Assembly (NCBI RefSeq): GCF_029637605.1
Contig: NZ_CP121261.1
Location: forward strand, 1,860,001 to 1,924,000
From: Achromobacter spanius
GTDB taxonomy: Bacteria > Pseudomonadota > Gammaproteobacteria > Burkholderiales > Burkholderiaceae_B
Length of the DNA stretch: 64,000 bases
Direction of reading: 5' to 3'
Shown: piece after piece, positions 1 through 9,391 of the stretch
How positions within the stretch are numbered: the stretch's first letter is position 1
Layout: every line of letters starts with the position of its first letter
The notes under the pieces: model-generated
Seen by the model: only the letters and a program-made list of their open reading frames with translations
What the model was told of the DNA's origin: nothing
Database searches by the model: none
Translations under genes and position numbers: made by a program

Positions 1-1
1 A

Positions 2-1963
2 GCGCTGGGCGTGGGCGTGCACCTGTCGCGCGCCACGCAGGACATCAAGCCCGGCACGCAGTATCGCTACCGCATGCGCTTTGCCGAAGGCGCGCCGCTG
101 GAAACCGACCTGATTGTGTTTTCCGCCGGCATCCGCCCGCAGGTGGCGTTGGCGCGCAAGGCGGGCCTGACGCTGGCCGAACGCGGCGGCGTGGCCATTG
201 ACGACCATTGCCGCACCAGCGACGAACACATCTATGCCATCGGCGAATGCGCCGCCTGGAACGGCAGCGTGTTCGGCCTGGTGGCCCCCGGCTACCAGAT
301 GGCGCGCATCGCCGCGGCCGAACTGTGCGGCGCATCGGAACACACGTTCACCGGCGCCGACATGTCCACCAAGCTCAAGCTGCTGGGCGTGGACGTGGGC
401 TCGATTGGCGATGCGCATGGCAAGACGCCGGGCGCGCGCAGCTACCGCTTTATCGACGAAGCCGGCGCGAGCTATCGCCGCCTGGTCGTGTCGGCCGACG
501 GCAAGCGTGTGCTGGGCGCGGTGCTGGTGGGCGACAACCGCTACTACGACACGCTGCTGCAATACGCGCAGAACGGCATCGCGCCGCCCGCCGACCCCGC
601 CAGCCTGATCCTGCCCGCCAGCAGCGCCGCGCCCGCGCTGGGCGTGGATGCGCTTCCCGCCACCGCCACCATCTGCTCCTGTCACAACGTCAGCAAGGGC
701 GCCGTCAGCGCCGCCATCGACGGCGGCTGCACGGACCTTGCCGGCGTCAAAAGCTGCACCAAGGCGGCCTCGGGCTGCGGCGGTTGCGCTGCCTTGCTCA
801 AGCAGGTGGTGGAACACGAACTGTCCAGCCGAGGCGTGGCCGTGGACAAGAGCCTGTGCGAACACTTCGCCTACACGCGCCAGGAGCTCTACGCCATCGT
901 GCGCGTGGGCGGCATCGAAACGTTCGAGGAGTTGCTGGCCAGCCATGGCAAGGGCCACGTCGGCTGCGACATCTGCAAGCCAGCCGTCGGTTCCATCCTG
1001 GCCTCGTGCTGGAACCGCCCCATCCAGGAACCGCGCCTGGTGCCGCTGCAAGACACCAACGACACCTTCATGGCCAACATGCAGAAGAACGGCACCTATT
1101 CGGTGGTGCCGCGCATTCCGGCCGGCGAGATCACGCCCGACGGCCTGATCGCCATCGGCGCCGTCGCCAAGAAATACAAGCTGTACACGAAGATCACGGG
1201 CGGTCAGCGCATTGACCTGTTCGGCGCGCAACTGCATGAGCTGCCCGACATCTGGAGCGAGCTAATCGCCGCCGGTTTTGAAACGGGGCACGCCTACGGC
1301 AAGTCGACCCGCACCGTGAAGTCGTGCGTGGGCAGCACCTGGTGCCGCTATGGCGTGCAGGACAGCGTGCGCATGGCGCTGGACATCGAACACCGCTACA
1401 AGGGCCTGCGTTCGCCGCACAAGCTGAAGTTTGCCGTGTCGGGCTGCACCCGCGAATGCGCCGAGGCGCAAAGCAAAGACATTGGCGTCATCGCCACCGA
1501 GAACGGCTGGAACCTGTACGTGTGCGGCAACGGCGGCATGCGCCCGCGCCACGCCGAACTGTTCGCCACTGACCTGGACGACGCCACGCTGATCCGCCTC
1601 ATCGACCGCGTGCTGATGTTCTACATCCGCACCGCCGACAAGCTGCAACGCACCTCGGTGTGGCGCGAATCGCTGGAAGGCGGGCTGGACTATCTGAAAG
1701 ACGTGGTGCTGAACGACAGCCTGGGCCTGGCCGCCGAGCTGGAAGCGCAGATGCAACTGGTGGTGGACCGCTATGAATGCGAATGGGCCAACACCGTCAG
1801 CAACCCCGAAAAACTCAAGCGCTTTCGCACCTTCGTCAACGAGCGTGGCGGCGACCCGGACATTCAATTCGTGCAGGAACGCGGCCAGCCCCGCCCCGCG
1901 CGGGCAGCCGAGCTTGATCGCAAGCCCGCGCGCGTCATTCCCATTGCCGAGGAGATCGTCTGA
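2..1963 (+). CDS. nirB: Nitrite reductase [NAD(P)H] large subunit, 5' end outside window
   Basis: C-terminal 653 residues of the siroheme subunit of assimilatory nitrite reductase, which reduces nitrite to ammonium in the cytoplasm. The frame is open from base 2, so the gene begins before the window. Domains in order: the end of the FAD/NAD(P)H oxidoreductase part (IYAIGEC at 230-250), a BFD-like [2Fe-2S] region (Cys codons at 674, 680, 776 and 785), then the nitrite/sulphite reductase core. The siroheme-[4Fe-4S] ligands are seen as C-x5-C (codons 1325, 1343) and C-x3-C (1445, 1457). The stop overlaps the nirD start by one base, so the two are translationally coupled. Identification is from motifs and gene order and is very secure. 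Confidence 0.96.
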   Translation, partial: ALGVGVHLSRATQDIKPGTQYRYRMRFAEGAPLETDLIVFSAGIRPQVALARKAGLTLAERGGVAIDDHCRTSDEHIYAIGECAAWNGSVFGLVAPGYQMARIAAAELCGASEHTFTGADMSTKLKLLGVDVGSIGDAHGKTPGARSYRFIDEAGASYRRLVVSADGKRVLGAVLVGDNRYYDTLLQYAQNGIAPPADPASLILPASSAAPALGVDALPATATICSCHNVSKGAVSAAIDGGCTDLAGVKSCTKAASGCGGCAALLKQVVEHELSSRGVAVDKSLCEHFAYTRQELYAIVRVGGIETFEELLASHGKGHVGCDICKPAVGSILASCWNRPIQEPRLVPLQDTNDTFMANMQKNGTYSVVPRIPAGEITPDGLIAIGAVAKKYKLYTKITGGQRIDLFGAQLHELPDIWSELIAAGFETGHAYGKSTRTVKSCVGSTWCRYGVQDSVRMALDIEHRYKGLRSPHKLKFAVSGCTRECAEAQSKDIGVIATENGWNLYVCGNGGMRPRHAELFATDLDDATLIRLIDRVLMFYIRTADKLQRTSVWRESLEGGLDYLKDVVLNDSLGLAAELEAQMQLVVDRYECEWANTVSNPEKLKRFRTFVNERGGDPDIQFVQERGQPRPARAAELDRKPARVIPIAEEIV

Positions 1964-2331
1964 TGAATGCTTCAGCCCCCGCGTCCGTTGTCGCTACCCC
2001 CACGCTGGCCTGGCGTGCCGTCTGCACCCGCGATGACCTGGTGGCCGACTCCGGTGTGGTCGTCTTGCTGGACGGCCAGCAGATTGCCTTGTTCTACGTG
2101 CCCGGCGCCGACGGCAACCCGCTCTACGCCATTGAAAACCGCGACCCGAAATCCGGCGCCAACGTCATCGGGCGCGGCCTGGTCGGCCACCTGGGCGGCA
2201 GCCTGGTCGTGGCCTCGCCGCTCTACAAGCAACACTTCCGGTTGGCGGATGGAAGTTGCGTGCAGTACCCCGAACAGTCATTGCGCATTTGGCAGGCCCG
2301 GTTCAACGGCGACACCGTTGAAATCGCCTGA
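1963..2331 (+). CDS. nirD: Nitrite reductase small subunit
   Basis: A 122-residue partner of NirB. NirD proteins have a Rieske-like fold but lack the iron-sulphur ligands. Here too there is no C-x-H/C-x2-H pair, only two isolated cysteines. The sequence has the usual NirD features: a predicted beta-rich body and the GLVGHLGG and LRIW segments near the C terminus. It starts on the last base of the nirB stop (TGATG). It is needed with NirB for nitrite reduction. The length fits the family. Confidence 0.93.
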   Translation: MNASAPASVVATPTLAWRAVCTRDDLVADSGVVVLLDGQQIALFYVPGADGNPLYAIENRDPKSGANVIGRGLVGHLGGSLVVASPLYKQHFRLADGSCVQYPEQSLRIWQARFNGDTVEIA

Positions 2332-2375
2332 CCGCGCGTTTCCCTTTTCACAATCATCAACACGATAGGTAAATC

Positions 2376-3188
2376 ATGTCCTACCTGGTCCCTTCCGAAT
2401 TCGTCACCAAGATGGTGGACGCCGGCGAATCCAAAATCTACATGGCCACGCGCGACGTGCTGATCCGCGCCTTCATGGCGGGCGCCATCCTGGCGATTGC
2501 CGCCGTATTCGCCGTGACCGTCACCGTGCAGACCGGCTCGCCCATCCTGGGCGCCGCGCTATTCCCGGTGGGCTTCTGCATCCTGTACCTGATGGGCTTC
2601 GACCTGTTGACCGGCGTGTTCGTGCTGACGCCACTGGCGCTGTTCGACAAGCGGCCGGGCGTGACCTTCAAAGGCATCCTCAAGCACTGGGGCTTTGTCT
2701 TTGTCGGCAACTTCCTGGGTGCATTGACGGTGGCCGTGCTGATGTCGATTGTGTTCACCTACGGCTTTTCGGTGCCGCCTAACAAGGTCGGCGAAGTCAT
2801 TTCGCACATCGGTGAAAACCGCACGCTGGGCTACAAGGAATACGGCGCGGGCGGCATGCTGACGATCTTCATCCGGGGCGTGCTGTGCAACTGGATGGTG
2901 TCGCTGGGCGTGGTCGGCGCCATGATTTCCACGTCGGTCAGCGGCAAGGTGATTGCCATGTGGATGCCCGTGATGCTGTTCTTCGCGATGGGCTTCGAGC
3001 ATTCCATCGTCAACATGTTCCTGTTCCCGTCGGCGATGATCATGGGCGGCAATTTTTCCATCATGGACTACATGATCTGGAACGAGATCCCCGTGGTGCT
3101 GGGCAACCTGATCGGCGGCCTCTCGCTGACCGGGCTGACCTTGTACACCACGCACATGAAGACGGCCCCCAAGCGCCGCTTCAACTGA
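2376..3188 (+). CDS. Formate/nitrite transporter family channel (NirC-like)
   Basis: A 270-residue inner-membrane protein of the FNT family, expected to form a pentamer of six-helix subunits and pass nitrite. Hydrophobic segments cover most of the chain. Family landmarks are visible: LLTGVFVLTPLALF around residues 78-90 (the omega-loop region) and GFEHSIVNMF, with the central-pore histidine at about residue 209. It lies 44 bp after nirD in the same direction, which favours nitrite over formate as substrate and points to nirC. The substrate is inferred from context. Confidence 0.88.
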   Translation: MSYLVPSEFVTKMVDAGESKIYMATRDVLIRAFMAGAILAIAAVFAVTVTVQTGSPILGAALFPVGFCILYLMGFDLLTGVFVLTPLALFDKRPGVTFKGILKHWGFVFVGNFLGALTVAVLMSIVFTYGFSVPPNKVGEVISHIGENRTLGYKEYGAGGMLTIFIRGVLCNWMVSLGVVGAMISTSVSGKVIAMWMPVMLFFAMGFEHSIVNMFLFPSAMIMGGNFSIMDYMIWNEIPVVLGNLIGGLSLTGLTLYTTHMKTAPKRRFN

Positions 3189-3209
3189 TCACGCGCCAGG
3201 ACGCCCGCC

Positions 3210-4997
3210 GTGATGGACCGCCGCGCGCCCGAGCCCGGGTTTAAGCCCGGGTTTAAGCCCAACGCCGCCTCTTTGCAGGTGGCGGTGGGCCAGCACACCG
3301 AAGCCGGCAGAAAGCCCGTCAACCAGGACTTTCACGGCCTGTGCGTGCCGGGCGAACCCCTGCTGGGTGCCAAGGGTGTGGCGGTGGCGTTGGCCGACGG
3401 CATCAGCAGCAGCCAGGTCAGCCACATTGCCAGCGAGACCGCCGTGGCGAGCTTCCTGGAAGACTATTACTGCACGCCCGAAACCTGGTCGGTAAAGAAG
3501 TCGGCCCACAAGGTGCTGAGCGCGGCCAATAGCTGGTTGCACGCGCAAACGCGCCAGCGCCATCACCCCGACCAGCCGCGCGACGCCGACCGGGGCTACG
3601 TCTGCACCATGACGGTGATGGTGCTGAAGGCCACCACCGCGCACATCCTGCATATTGGTGACGCGCGCATCTACCGGCTGCGCGCGGGCACGATGGAACA
3701 ACTGACCGACGACCACCGCGTCTGGATCTCGCAAGACAAAAGCTATCTGGGGCGCGCGCTGGGCCTGACGCCCCATCTTGAAATCGACTATCACACGCAG
3801 CCGCTGGAAGCGGGCGACGTCTTTCTGCTGGCCACCGACGGCGTGTATGAACACATCAACGCCGACGACGTGGCACAAGCCATCGCCGCGCATCCGGACA
3901 CGCTGGACGCGGCGGCGCACAGCCTGGCCCGCCTGGCATTCGATCGCGGCAGCGACGACAACCTGACCGTGCAGATCGTCCGCGTGGAGGCGCTGCCCGC
4001 GCGCCGCGCCGATGAAATCGCGCGCTATAGCCTGAACCTGCCCTGTCCGCCGCTGCTGGCGGCCGGCATGGAATTCGAAGGCTTTCGCATTCAGGACGAA
4101 TTACAGGCCAGCCACCGCAGCCACGTCTACCTGGCAGAGGACATCGACAGCGGCGATAAGGTGGTCATCAAGATCCCATCGCTGGACCTGCGCCACGACC
4201 CCGCCTATCTGGAACGGCTGCTGACCGAGGAATGGATTGCCCGCCGCATCGACAGCCGCCACGTGGTGCGCGCCTGGCCGATGCCGCGCACGCGGCGCAC
4301 CCTCTACACCGTCAGCGAGTACCTGCCGGGCCGCACACTGACGCGCTGGATGGCCGAGCATCCGCGCCCCACGCTGGACCAGGCGGTGACGTTGATCGAG
4401 CAGATTGCACGGGGCCTGCAAGCCTTTCACCGGCTGGAGATCGTGCATCAGGACCTGCGGCCCGACAACATTTTGATCGACGACGACGGCGTGGCCCGCA
4501 TCATCGACCTGGGCTCCACGCAAGCGGCCGGCTTGTGGGACGGCGCCACCCAAGACGACGACGCGCCGTCCATGCTGGGCACCGCGCAATATGCCGCGCC
4601 CGAGTACTTCCTGGGCGAAGCCGGCACCTCGCGGTCGGACCTGTATTCCCTGGCCGCGATGCTGTACCAGATGCTGTCCGGGCGCCTGCCCTACGGCGCG
4701 GACGTGGCGCGCGCCCGCAGCCGTGCCGCGCAGATGCGGTTGACCTATGTATCGGTGCTGGACCGCGACCGCGAATTGCCGGCTTGGATCGACGGCGTGC
4801 TTAGCCCCGCCCTGCATCCCGACCCGGCCCTGCGCACGGCCGAATTATCGGAATTCACGCATGCACTGCGCCATCCGCCCGAGGCCACGCGCCGGGGCGA
4901 ACGCCTGCCGCTGCTGGAACGCAACCCTTTGGCATTCTGGAAAGGCCTGAGCCTGGTCCTGTTTGCCATCGTCATCTTTCTTTTGCTTGATCGCTGA
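3210..4997 (+). CDS. Bifunctional PP2C-type phosphatase / Ser-Thr protein kinase with C-terminal membrane anchor
   Basis: A 595-residue fusion. The N-terminal half (about 20-265) is a PP2C phosphatase: D63-G64, GDARIYRL near 151, LLATDG near 207 and GSDDN near 248. The second half (about 280-550) is a Hanks-type kinase: Lys321 in VVIKIP, HQDLRPDN at 413-420 as the catalytic loop, DLG at 433 in place of DFG, and an APE motif. A hydrophobic helix near 576-593 is probably the membrane anchor. The start is GTG 3210 (AGGA at 3198) or ATG 3213. Position between the nitrite channel and the siroheme gene suggests it controls nitrite uptake or reduction by reversible phosphorylation. The target is unknown. 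Confidence 0.9.
   Translation: MMDRRAPEPGFKPGFKPNAASLQVAVGQHTEAGRKPVNQDFHGLCVPGEPLLGAKGVAVALADGISSSQVSHIASETAVASFLEDYYCTPETWSVKKSAHKVLSAANSWLHAQTRQRHHPDQPRDADRGYVCTMTVMVLKATTAHILHIGDARIYRLRAGTMEQLTDDHRVWISQDKSYLGRALGLTPHLEIDYHTQPLEAGDVFLLATDGVYEHINADDVAQAIAAHPDTLDAAAHSLARLAFDRGSDDNLTVQIVRVEALPARRADEIARYSLNLPCPPLLAAGMEFEGFRIQDELQASHRSHVYLAEDIDSGDKVVIKIPSLDLRHDPAYLERLLTEEWIARRIDSRHVVRAWPMPRTRRTLYTVSEYLPGRTLTRWMAEHPRPTLDQAVTLIEQIARGLQAFHRLEIVHQDLRPDNILIDDDGVARIIDLGSTQAAGLWDGATQDDDAPSMLGTAQYAAPEYFLGEAGTSRSDLYSLAAMLYQMLSGRLPYGADVARARSRAAQMRLTYVSVLDRDRELPAWIDGVLSPALHPDPALRTAELSEFTHALRHPPEATRRGERLPLLERNPLAFWKGLSLVLFAIVIFLLLDR
3234..3260 (+). repeat. Two-copy 12-bp in-frame tandem repeat
   Basis: The unit CCCGGGTTTAAG occurs twice in a row (3234-3245, 3246-3257) and is followed by CCC. 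It encodes PGFKPGFKP at residues 9-17 of the phosphatase/kinase protein, before the PP2C domain. The repeat keeps the frame, so copy-number change would lengthen or shorten the N-terminal tail by four residues. Confidence 0.85.
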
Positions 4998-5013
4998 ATT
5001 CAGGAGCACCACC

Positions 5014-5865
5014 ATGAAACCCTCTGTCTGGCTGATTGGCGCCGGTCCCGGCGACCCCGAATTGCTCACCCTGAAAGCCGTGCGCGTGCTGGGCCAGGCC
5101 GACGTCGTCCTGGTGGACGACCTGGTCAATCCGCAAGTGCTGGACTACTGCCCGCAGGCACGGCTGGTGTATGTGGGCAAGCGCGGCGGCTGCCGCTCGA
5201 CCCCGCAGGAATTCATTCAGCGGCTGATGCTGCGCTACGCCCGCCAGGGCCTGCGCGTGGCGCGCTTGAAGGGCGGCGACCCCTGCATTTTTGGGCGCGG
5301 CGGCGAAGAAGCCCAATGGCTGAGCGACCACGGCGTGGCCTGTGAAATCATCAACGGCATCACGGCCGGGCTTGCCGCCGCCACCGCTTGCGGCATCCCC
5401 CTGACCCAACGCGGCATGGCCCAGGGCGTTACACTGATCACCGCCCATTCCCAGGACGGCGCCACGCCGGATTGGACGGGGCTGGCAAAGAGCGGCACGA
5501 CGCTGGTGGTCTACATGGGGGTAGCCAAATTGCAGGACATGAGCAGCCAATTGCTGAACGCCGGCATGGCCCCCGACATGCCCGTGGCGATGATCGAACG
5601 CGCTTCGCTGGCGGATCAGCGCGAATGCCGCTCAACGCTTGCCAGCATGGCCCAGGACGCCGCCGCCTTCCAGCTACGCAGCCCCGCCGTGCTGGTCATC
5701 GGCCAGGTGGCGGCGTGCCAGGTGCTGGATGCGGCCGGCGCGGTTGGTGTGGCCTACCCCGCCAGCCCCGCCGACGCCACCGACCTTGCCACCCCCGCGG
5801 TCCCCTTCGTCCAGCCCCGCTTTCCCCTGCCGTCCGCCGAACCGCTGCTGCGCCGCAGCGCTTGA
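5014..5865 (+). CDS. cobA: Uroporphyrinogen-III C-methyltransferase
   Basis: A 283-residue SAM-dependent enzyme that methylates uroporphyrinogen III at C2 and C7 to precorrin-2, the first committed step to siroheme, the cofactor of NirB. Visible family motifs are GAGPGDPELLTLKAVRVL at the N terminus, LKGGDPCIFGRGGEE near residue 84, and GITAGLAAATACGIPLTQR. ATG 5014 was chosen because AGGAG lies at 5002-5006 and the alignment to the family begins there; an upstream in-frame codon would overlap the kinase gene. No CysG-type oxidase/ferrochelatase domain is attached, so those steps are encoded elsewhere. It could also be called nirE or sumT. Confidence 0.93.
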   Translation: MKPSVWLIGAGPGDPELLTLKAVRVLGQADVVLVDDLVNPQVLDYCPQARLVYVGKRGGCRSTPQEFIQRLMLRYARQGLRVARLKGGDPCIFGRGGEEAQWLSDHGVACEIINGITAGLAAATACGIPLTQRGMAQGVTLITAHSQDGATPDWTGLAKSGTTLVVYMGVAKLQDMSSQLLNAGMAPDMPVAMIERASLADQRECRSTLASMAQDAAAFQLRSPAVLVIGQVAACQVLDAAGAVGVAYPASPADATDLATPAVPFVQPRFPLPSAEPLLRRSA

Positions 5866-5886
5866 CCCCCTCCCTGATTCCTTCTT

Positions 5887-7149
5887 ATGGTCGAACGCCA
5901 CATCCCGCCGCCCCTGCGCTTTCTGCTTGCCGCGCGGCGCAGTGAACTCCACGGCCTGGAAAGCCTGGCCGTCACCTGCGAGCTGGCGGTACACCTCAGC
6001 GCGCTGGTGCATGCCTTGCAGAAGGAACGCGGGTATTCGAACCTGACGCTGTGCAACGCGCCCGACAGCCAGCAAGAAACCCTGGCGGGGCTGGTTCAAG
6101 ACGCGGCCCGCGTTGAAACCGACGTGCGCGGATTTCTTGATGGCATTGCCGCCAAGACCCCGCACGGCAGCGACAAGGCGCGCCTGCTCAACTGCATTGC
6201 CTTTGCGCTATTCCGCCTGGACGAATTGCAGGGCCTGCGCCGCCAGGTGCGCGACCACGCCGTGCCCGCCGACGACGCAGACGCGCGCTTCACGCAGATC
6301 ATCAGCAGCCTGCTGGCCGTGGTGTTCGAAGCCGCCGATTCCGCGCTGGATCCCGGCGTCACCCGCATCCTGGTGGCCCTGCTGAACTTCATGCAGGGCA
6401 AGGAACTCAGCGGCCAGGAACGCGCGGCGGGCGTCATCGGCTTTACGGCCGGCTTCTTCACCGACGCGCAAAAGGCGCGCATGCTGGGCTTGGCCGCCCA
6501 CCAGGCCCGCAGCTTCGACATCTATGCGCAATACGCGCAAGACGCCGCGCTGCAATGTTGGGAACGCATCCAGCAACAAGGCCAGCCGGTTGAACGCATG
6601 CGCGACATGGCGCAACGCACCTCTGCCGAGCAGCGCGTGGACGGCACCCTGGCCGAACTGTGGTTCGACCTGTACACGGCGCGCATCGACGCCATGCGCG
6701 AAGTGGAAAGCCTGTTGGCCCAGGCGCTGGCACAGCAATGCGAACGCCGCATCGCCGAAACCCGCCAGGAACTCGACGACCGCCAACTGCTGTTGGCGCG
6801 CTATGCCGACCACGCCAGCGGCCGTGCGCCCAGCATGGTGTTCAGCGTGCAAAGCCGCATCGTGGACACGCCGCCCGCGGACGGCGTGGGCAGTGTGCTG
6901 GAACGCTCGGTGCTGGAGATGATGCGCGAACAGACGCTGCGCATGCAGCGCACCGACGACGCTTTGAACACCGTGCGCGGCGCGCTGGAAGAAAGAAAGC
7001 GCATCGACCGCGCCAAGCGGCTGCTGATCAGCCAATACGGCCTGACCGAACAGGCCGCGCATGAACGCCTGCAACGCGCCGCCATGGACGGTGGCTTGTC
7101 GCTGGCGGATGTCGCAAGGCAGGTGATCGGGCAGTTGGGTGGGAATTGA
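5887..7149 (+). CDS. nasR: Nitrate/nitrite-sensing antiterminator, NIT domain plus ANTAR domain (NasR-like)
   Basis: A 420-residue predicted cytoplasmic regulator. The N-terminal part (about 45-300) is alpha-helical and rich in Q, E and A, with the HALQKERGYSN segment typical of the NIT domain. The last 65 residues form an ANTAR RNA-binding domain (RIDRAKRLLISQYGLTE near 373-387, then a helix ending ARQVIGQL). In enteric NasR, nitrate or nitrite binding lets ANTAR bind a leader hairpin and suppress termination ahead of the nitrate/nitrite assimilation operon. It lies 21 bp after cobA as the last gene of the nitrite block, so it likely controls that operon. The target leader is upstream of the window. 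Confidence 0.85.
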   Translation: MVERHIPPPLRFLLAARRSELHGLESLAVTCELAVHLSALVHALQKERGYSNLTLCNAPDSQQETLAGLVQDAARVETDVRGFLDGIAAKTPHGSDKARLLNCIAFALFRLDELQGLRRQVRDHAVPADDADARFTQIISSLLAVVFEAADSALDPGVTRILVALLNFMQGKELSGQERAAGVIGFTAGFFTDAQKARMLGLAAHQARSFDIYAQYAQDAALQCWERIQQQGQPVERMRDMAQRTSAEQRVDGTLAELWFDLYTARIDAMREVESLLAQALAQQCERRIAETRQELDDRQLLLARYADHASGRAPSMVFSVQSRIVDTPPADGVGSVLERSVLEMMREQTLRMQRTDDALNTVRGALEERKRIDRAKRLLISQYGLTEQAAHERLQRAAMDGGLSLADVARQVIGQLGGN

Positions 7150-7203
7150 AAGCCAGGGCTACGGAATCCATGGCTGACGGGTCCAGCGCGACGGGATCCA
7201 ACC

Positions 7204-8748
7204 CTAACGAAACACCCGCTGCGTCCAGCTGACCAGCGCGCCCATCAAGGCCAGCACCGCCAGCGCGCGGAAGTGATCCAGGTTGGCCAGCAGCACCGAC
7301 TGCTGATCCAGCATCTGCGCAATCCGCGCCATCGCCATCCGCTGCGCCTGGGCGGGATCGGCCACCGCCGCATACACGTTGCTGAGCTGCGCCTTGGCCG
7401 CTTCAAAATTGGCATTGCCCTCGGCAATGCTCTCCTTCAGCACGTTGTAGTGCTTGCTGGTCAGCCACTGCTGGCTGACCGTGGCCGCCATGATGCCCAA
7501 CGCCTGCCCCACCTGCGCCAGCATGTTCTTGAGCTGCTGCGCGTGCGCGAACACCGCCGCGTCATGGGTCAGCCCCGAAAAGGCATTCATGGCCGTGGCC
7601 GGCATGATGATCATGATGAACACGCCATAGCAGGCCAGCGCGGGCAAGACGTCGGTCCAGGGGTCGGCCGTGGGCGTCAGCCCGGACATCAACACGCCAA
7701 ACGTCGCCAGCGCCACAAAGCCCGCCACGAAGAACTTGCGCGGCGACGGCCAGCGCGCAATCACCTGCGCCATCACCACAAAGGTCAGCACCCCCGCCCC
7801 CAGACCCATCGAGAAGAACATGCCGGTGTTGGACCACGACAGCCCTAACGCGCGTTGCAGCATCTGGGGCACCAGATAGCCGTTGGCGCCCAGCATCAAA
7901 TAACTGAACATGAAGAGTGCCAAGCCGCTTAGAAAGCGCACTTCTTTCATGCCGCCCAGCTTGAGCAACGGCGCGCCGGTGCGCGTTTCGGATCGTACGA
8001 AGTACGCCAGTGCCGCCACCCCCGCCACGGCGAACAGCAGCAACTGATGGCGGTCACTGAAGAAATCGTAATAGGACCGCTGCAAAGCATGCAGCAACAG
8101 GAAGCTGCCCAGGCCCAATGCCGCGATGGGCGCCAGCCGCGCCTGCCCGGCAACGGTGGCCTGCCCTTGCTTGCCCGGCATGGAGAGCGCCACCGGCACC
8201 ATGGCCAGCACCGACAACCCCGCCACCAGCCAGAACATCAGCGGCCAGCCATCGTGATCCACCGCCGCCGAGGCCAGCAAGGGCCCCAGCGCCGTGCCGG
8301 TACACAGCCCCGTGGCCAAGGCCTTGATGCCATGAAAGCGCCCCGGGCCGGGTGGAATCAAATTCACCGTCAACCGCGACGACGTCAGCATGGCCGCGCA
8401 GCCAATCGCCATCAGCACCCGACCGGCCAGAAAACCCGCCTGGCCCACGGACAACGCGCACACCACCGCCCCCACCGCCGCCGCGCCCAGGGAAGCCAGC
8501 AGATAGTGGCGCTGGCCCAGGTGATGCACCAGCCAACCTTGCAAGGCAATCATCACCACCGCCACGCAGGCGTAGATGACGGCGATGGCGGTGTATTCCT
8601 CGGGGCTGGCCCCGATCTCGCCCATGATGGGCGTGGCGGCAAAGGTGACCATGCCGTTCTGCAGGAAGTCGATGAAGGTGAGTGCACCGATGGTCGCCAG
8701 CAGAGCCGGCGGCGGGAATGTTGCGGGGGAAGCAGCAGCAGCTTGCAT
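7204..8748 (-). CDS. MFS transporter, DHA2-like drug/metabolite exporter
   Basis: A 514-residue polytopic inner-membrane protein. Hydrophobic helices run through the whole chain, the length suits the 14-helix DHA2 (EmrB/QacA) group, and the first helix region (FIDFLQNGMVTFAATPIMGEIG) has the family's acidic position. There is a GRVLMAIG segment in the motif region of helices 4-5. It lies downstream of a marR-type gene on the same strand, with a MarR-style palindrome 34 bp before its start. It probably exports an aromatic or xenobiotic compound sensed by that MarR protein. The substrate is not predictable from sequence. No EmrA-type partner is adjacent. Confidence 0.85.
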   Translation of the reverse strand: MQAAAASPATFPPPALLATIGALTFIDFLQNGMVTFAATPIMGEIGASPEEYTAIAVIYACVAVVMIALQGWLVHHLGQRHYLLASLGAAAVGAVVCALSVGQAGFLAGRVLMAIGCAAMLTSSRLTVNLIPPGPGRFHGIKALATGLCTGTALGPLLASAAVDHDGWPLMFWLVAGLSVLAMVPVALSMPGKQGQATVAGQARLAPIAALGLGSFLLLHALQRSYYDFFSDRHQLLLFAVAGVAALAYFVRSETRTGAPLLKLGGMKEVRFLSGLALFMFSYLMLGANGYLVPQMLQRALGLSWSNTGMFFSMGLGAGVLTFVVMAQVIARWPSPRKFFVAGFVALATFGVLMSGLTPTADPWTDVLPALACYGVFIMIIMPATAMNAFSGLTHDAAVFAHAQQLKNMLAQVGQALGIMAATVSQQWLTSKHYNVLKESIAEGNANFEAAKAQLSNVYAAVADPAQAQRMAMARIAQMLDQQSVLLANLDHFRALAVLALMGALVSWTQRVFR

Positions 8749-8777
8749 GGCTGTGATCCATATCTATGCCCAGGCTG

Positions 8778-8795
8778 TATATGCCTAGGCAGGTA
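8778..8795. promoter_or_regulatory. Probable MarR operator before the MFS gene
   Basis: The 10-bp palindrome TGCCTAGGCA lies at 8782-8791, followed by GGTAAAT. It is about 38 bp upstream of the exporter start. The same palindrome with the same right flank (G-x-TAAAT) lies before the marR gene at 9398-9407. The outer arms are less symmetrical here than in the second copy, so this may be the weaker site. Confidence 0.65.
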
Positions 8796-8848
8796 AATGC
8801 TTATAAAAAAACGGCGCCGAAAAAACGGCTCCGTCTGCTCAGTTCGTC

Positions 8849-9316
8849 TCAGTCGGTTTTCTGCCCGTGTTGCGCATTGGCCAGCAAGCGCGACAACAAC
8901 AGGTGCAAGGTTTGCGCATCGTCTTCCGAAAACCCCGCCAGCAGGCGACGCATCACCACGTCCGTCGCCGCGAAGGCTTGCGGCAAGGCGGCTTGACCCA
9001 GTTCGGTGAGTTCGATCAGGTGGCTACGGCGGTCGGCTTCGTTTTCAACGCGGCGGATGAAGCCCTTTGCCACGATGCGGTCCAGCAGCCGGGTCATCGC
9101 GCCCGAGTCATACGCCAGCACCCGGCAGAAATCGCTGGGCGTGCGGCCCCAGCCCCGGGCCAAGCAGTTCAACACCACGTACTGCGGCGTGGTCAGCTCG
9201 AACGGCGCCAGCTCGCGCTCCAGCGCATCGTGGATGCCGTTGCGCACGGACGTGACCATGAAGCCGAGTTCACCGGTGTAGAACTTGTCCAGCACGGAAG
9301 GGGTAGCAGCAGCCAT
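8849..9316 (-). CDS. MarR family transcriptional regulator
   Basis: A 155-residue winged-helix repressor. The core carries the MarR signature: LTTPQYVVLNCLARG (helices 2-3), the recognition helix region SGAMTRLLDRIVAKGFI, and the wing with RRVENEADRRSHLIELT (the DxR turn). It is upstream of the MFS gene on the same strand, separated by about 100 bp. Both genes are preceded by TGCCTAGGCA, so it most likely represses itself and the exporter until a small aromatic ligand releases it. The ligand is unknown. Confidence 0.92.
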   Translation of the reverse strand: MAAATPSVLDKFYTGELGFMVTSVRNGIHDALERELAPFELTTPQYVVLNCLARGWGRTPSDFCRVLAYDSGAMTRLLDRIVAKGFIRRVENEADRRSHLIELTELGQAALPQAFAATDVVMRRLLAGFSEDDAQTLHLLLSRLLANAQHGQKTD

Positions 9317-9391
9317 GGTGTCTCGTTACGGGGTGGCGCGAGGATGGCGATGGCATCAGGCAACATGCCCTGTGGATCGCGGTTGAGTGAT

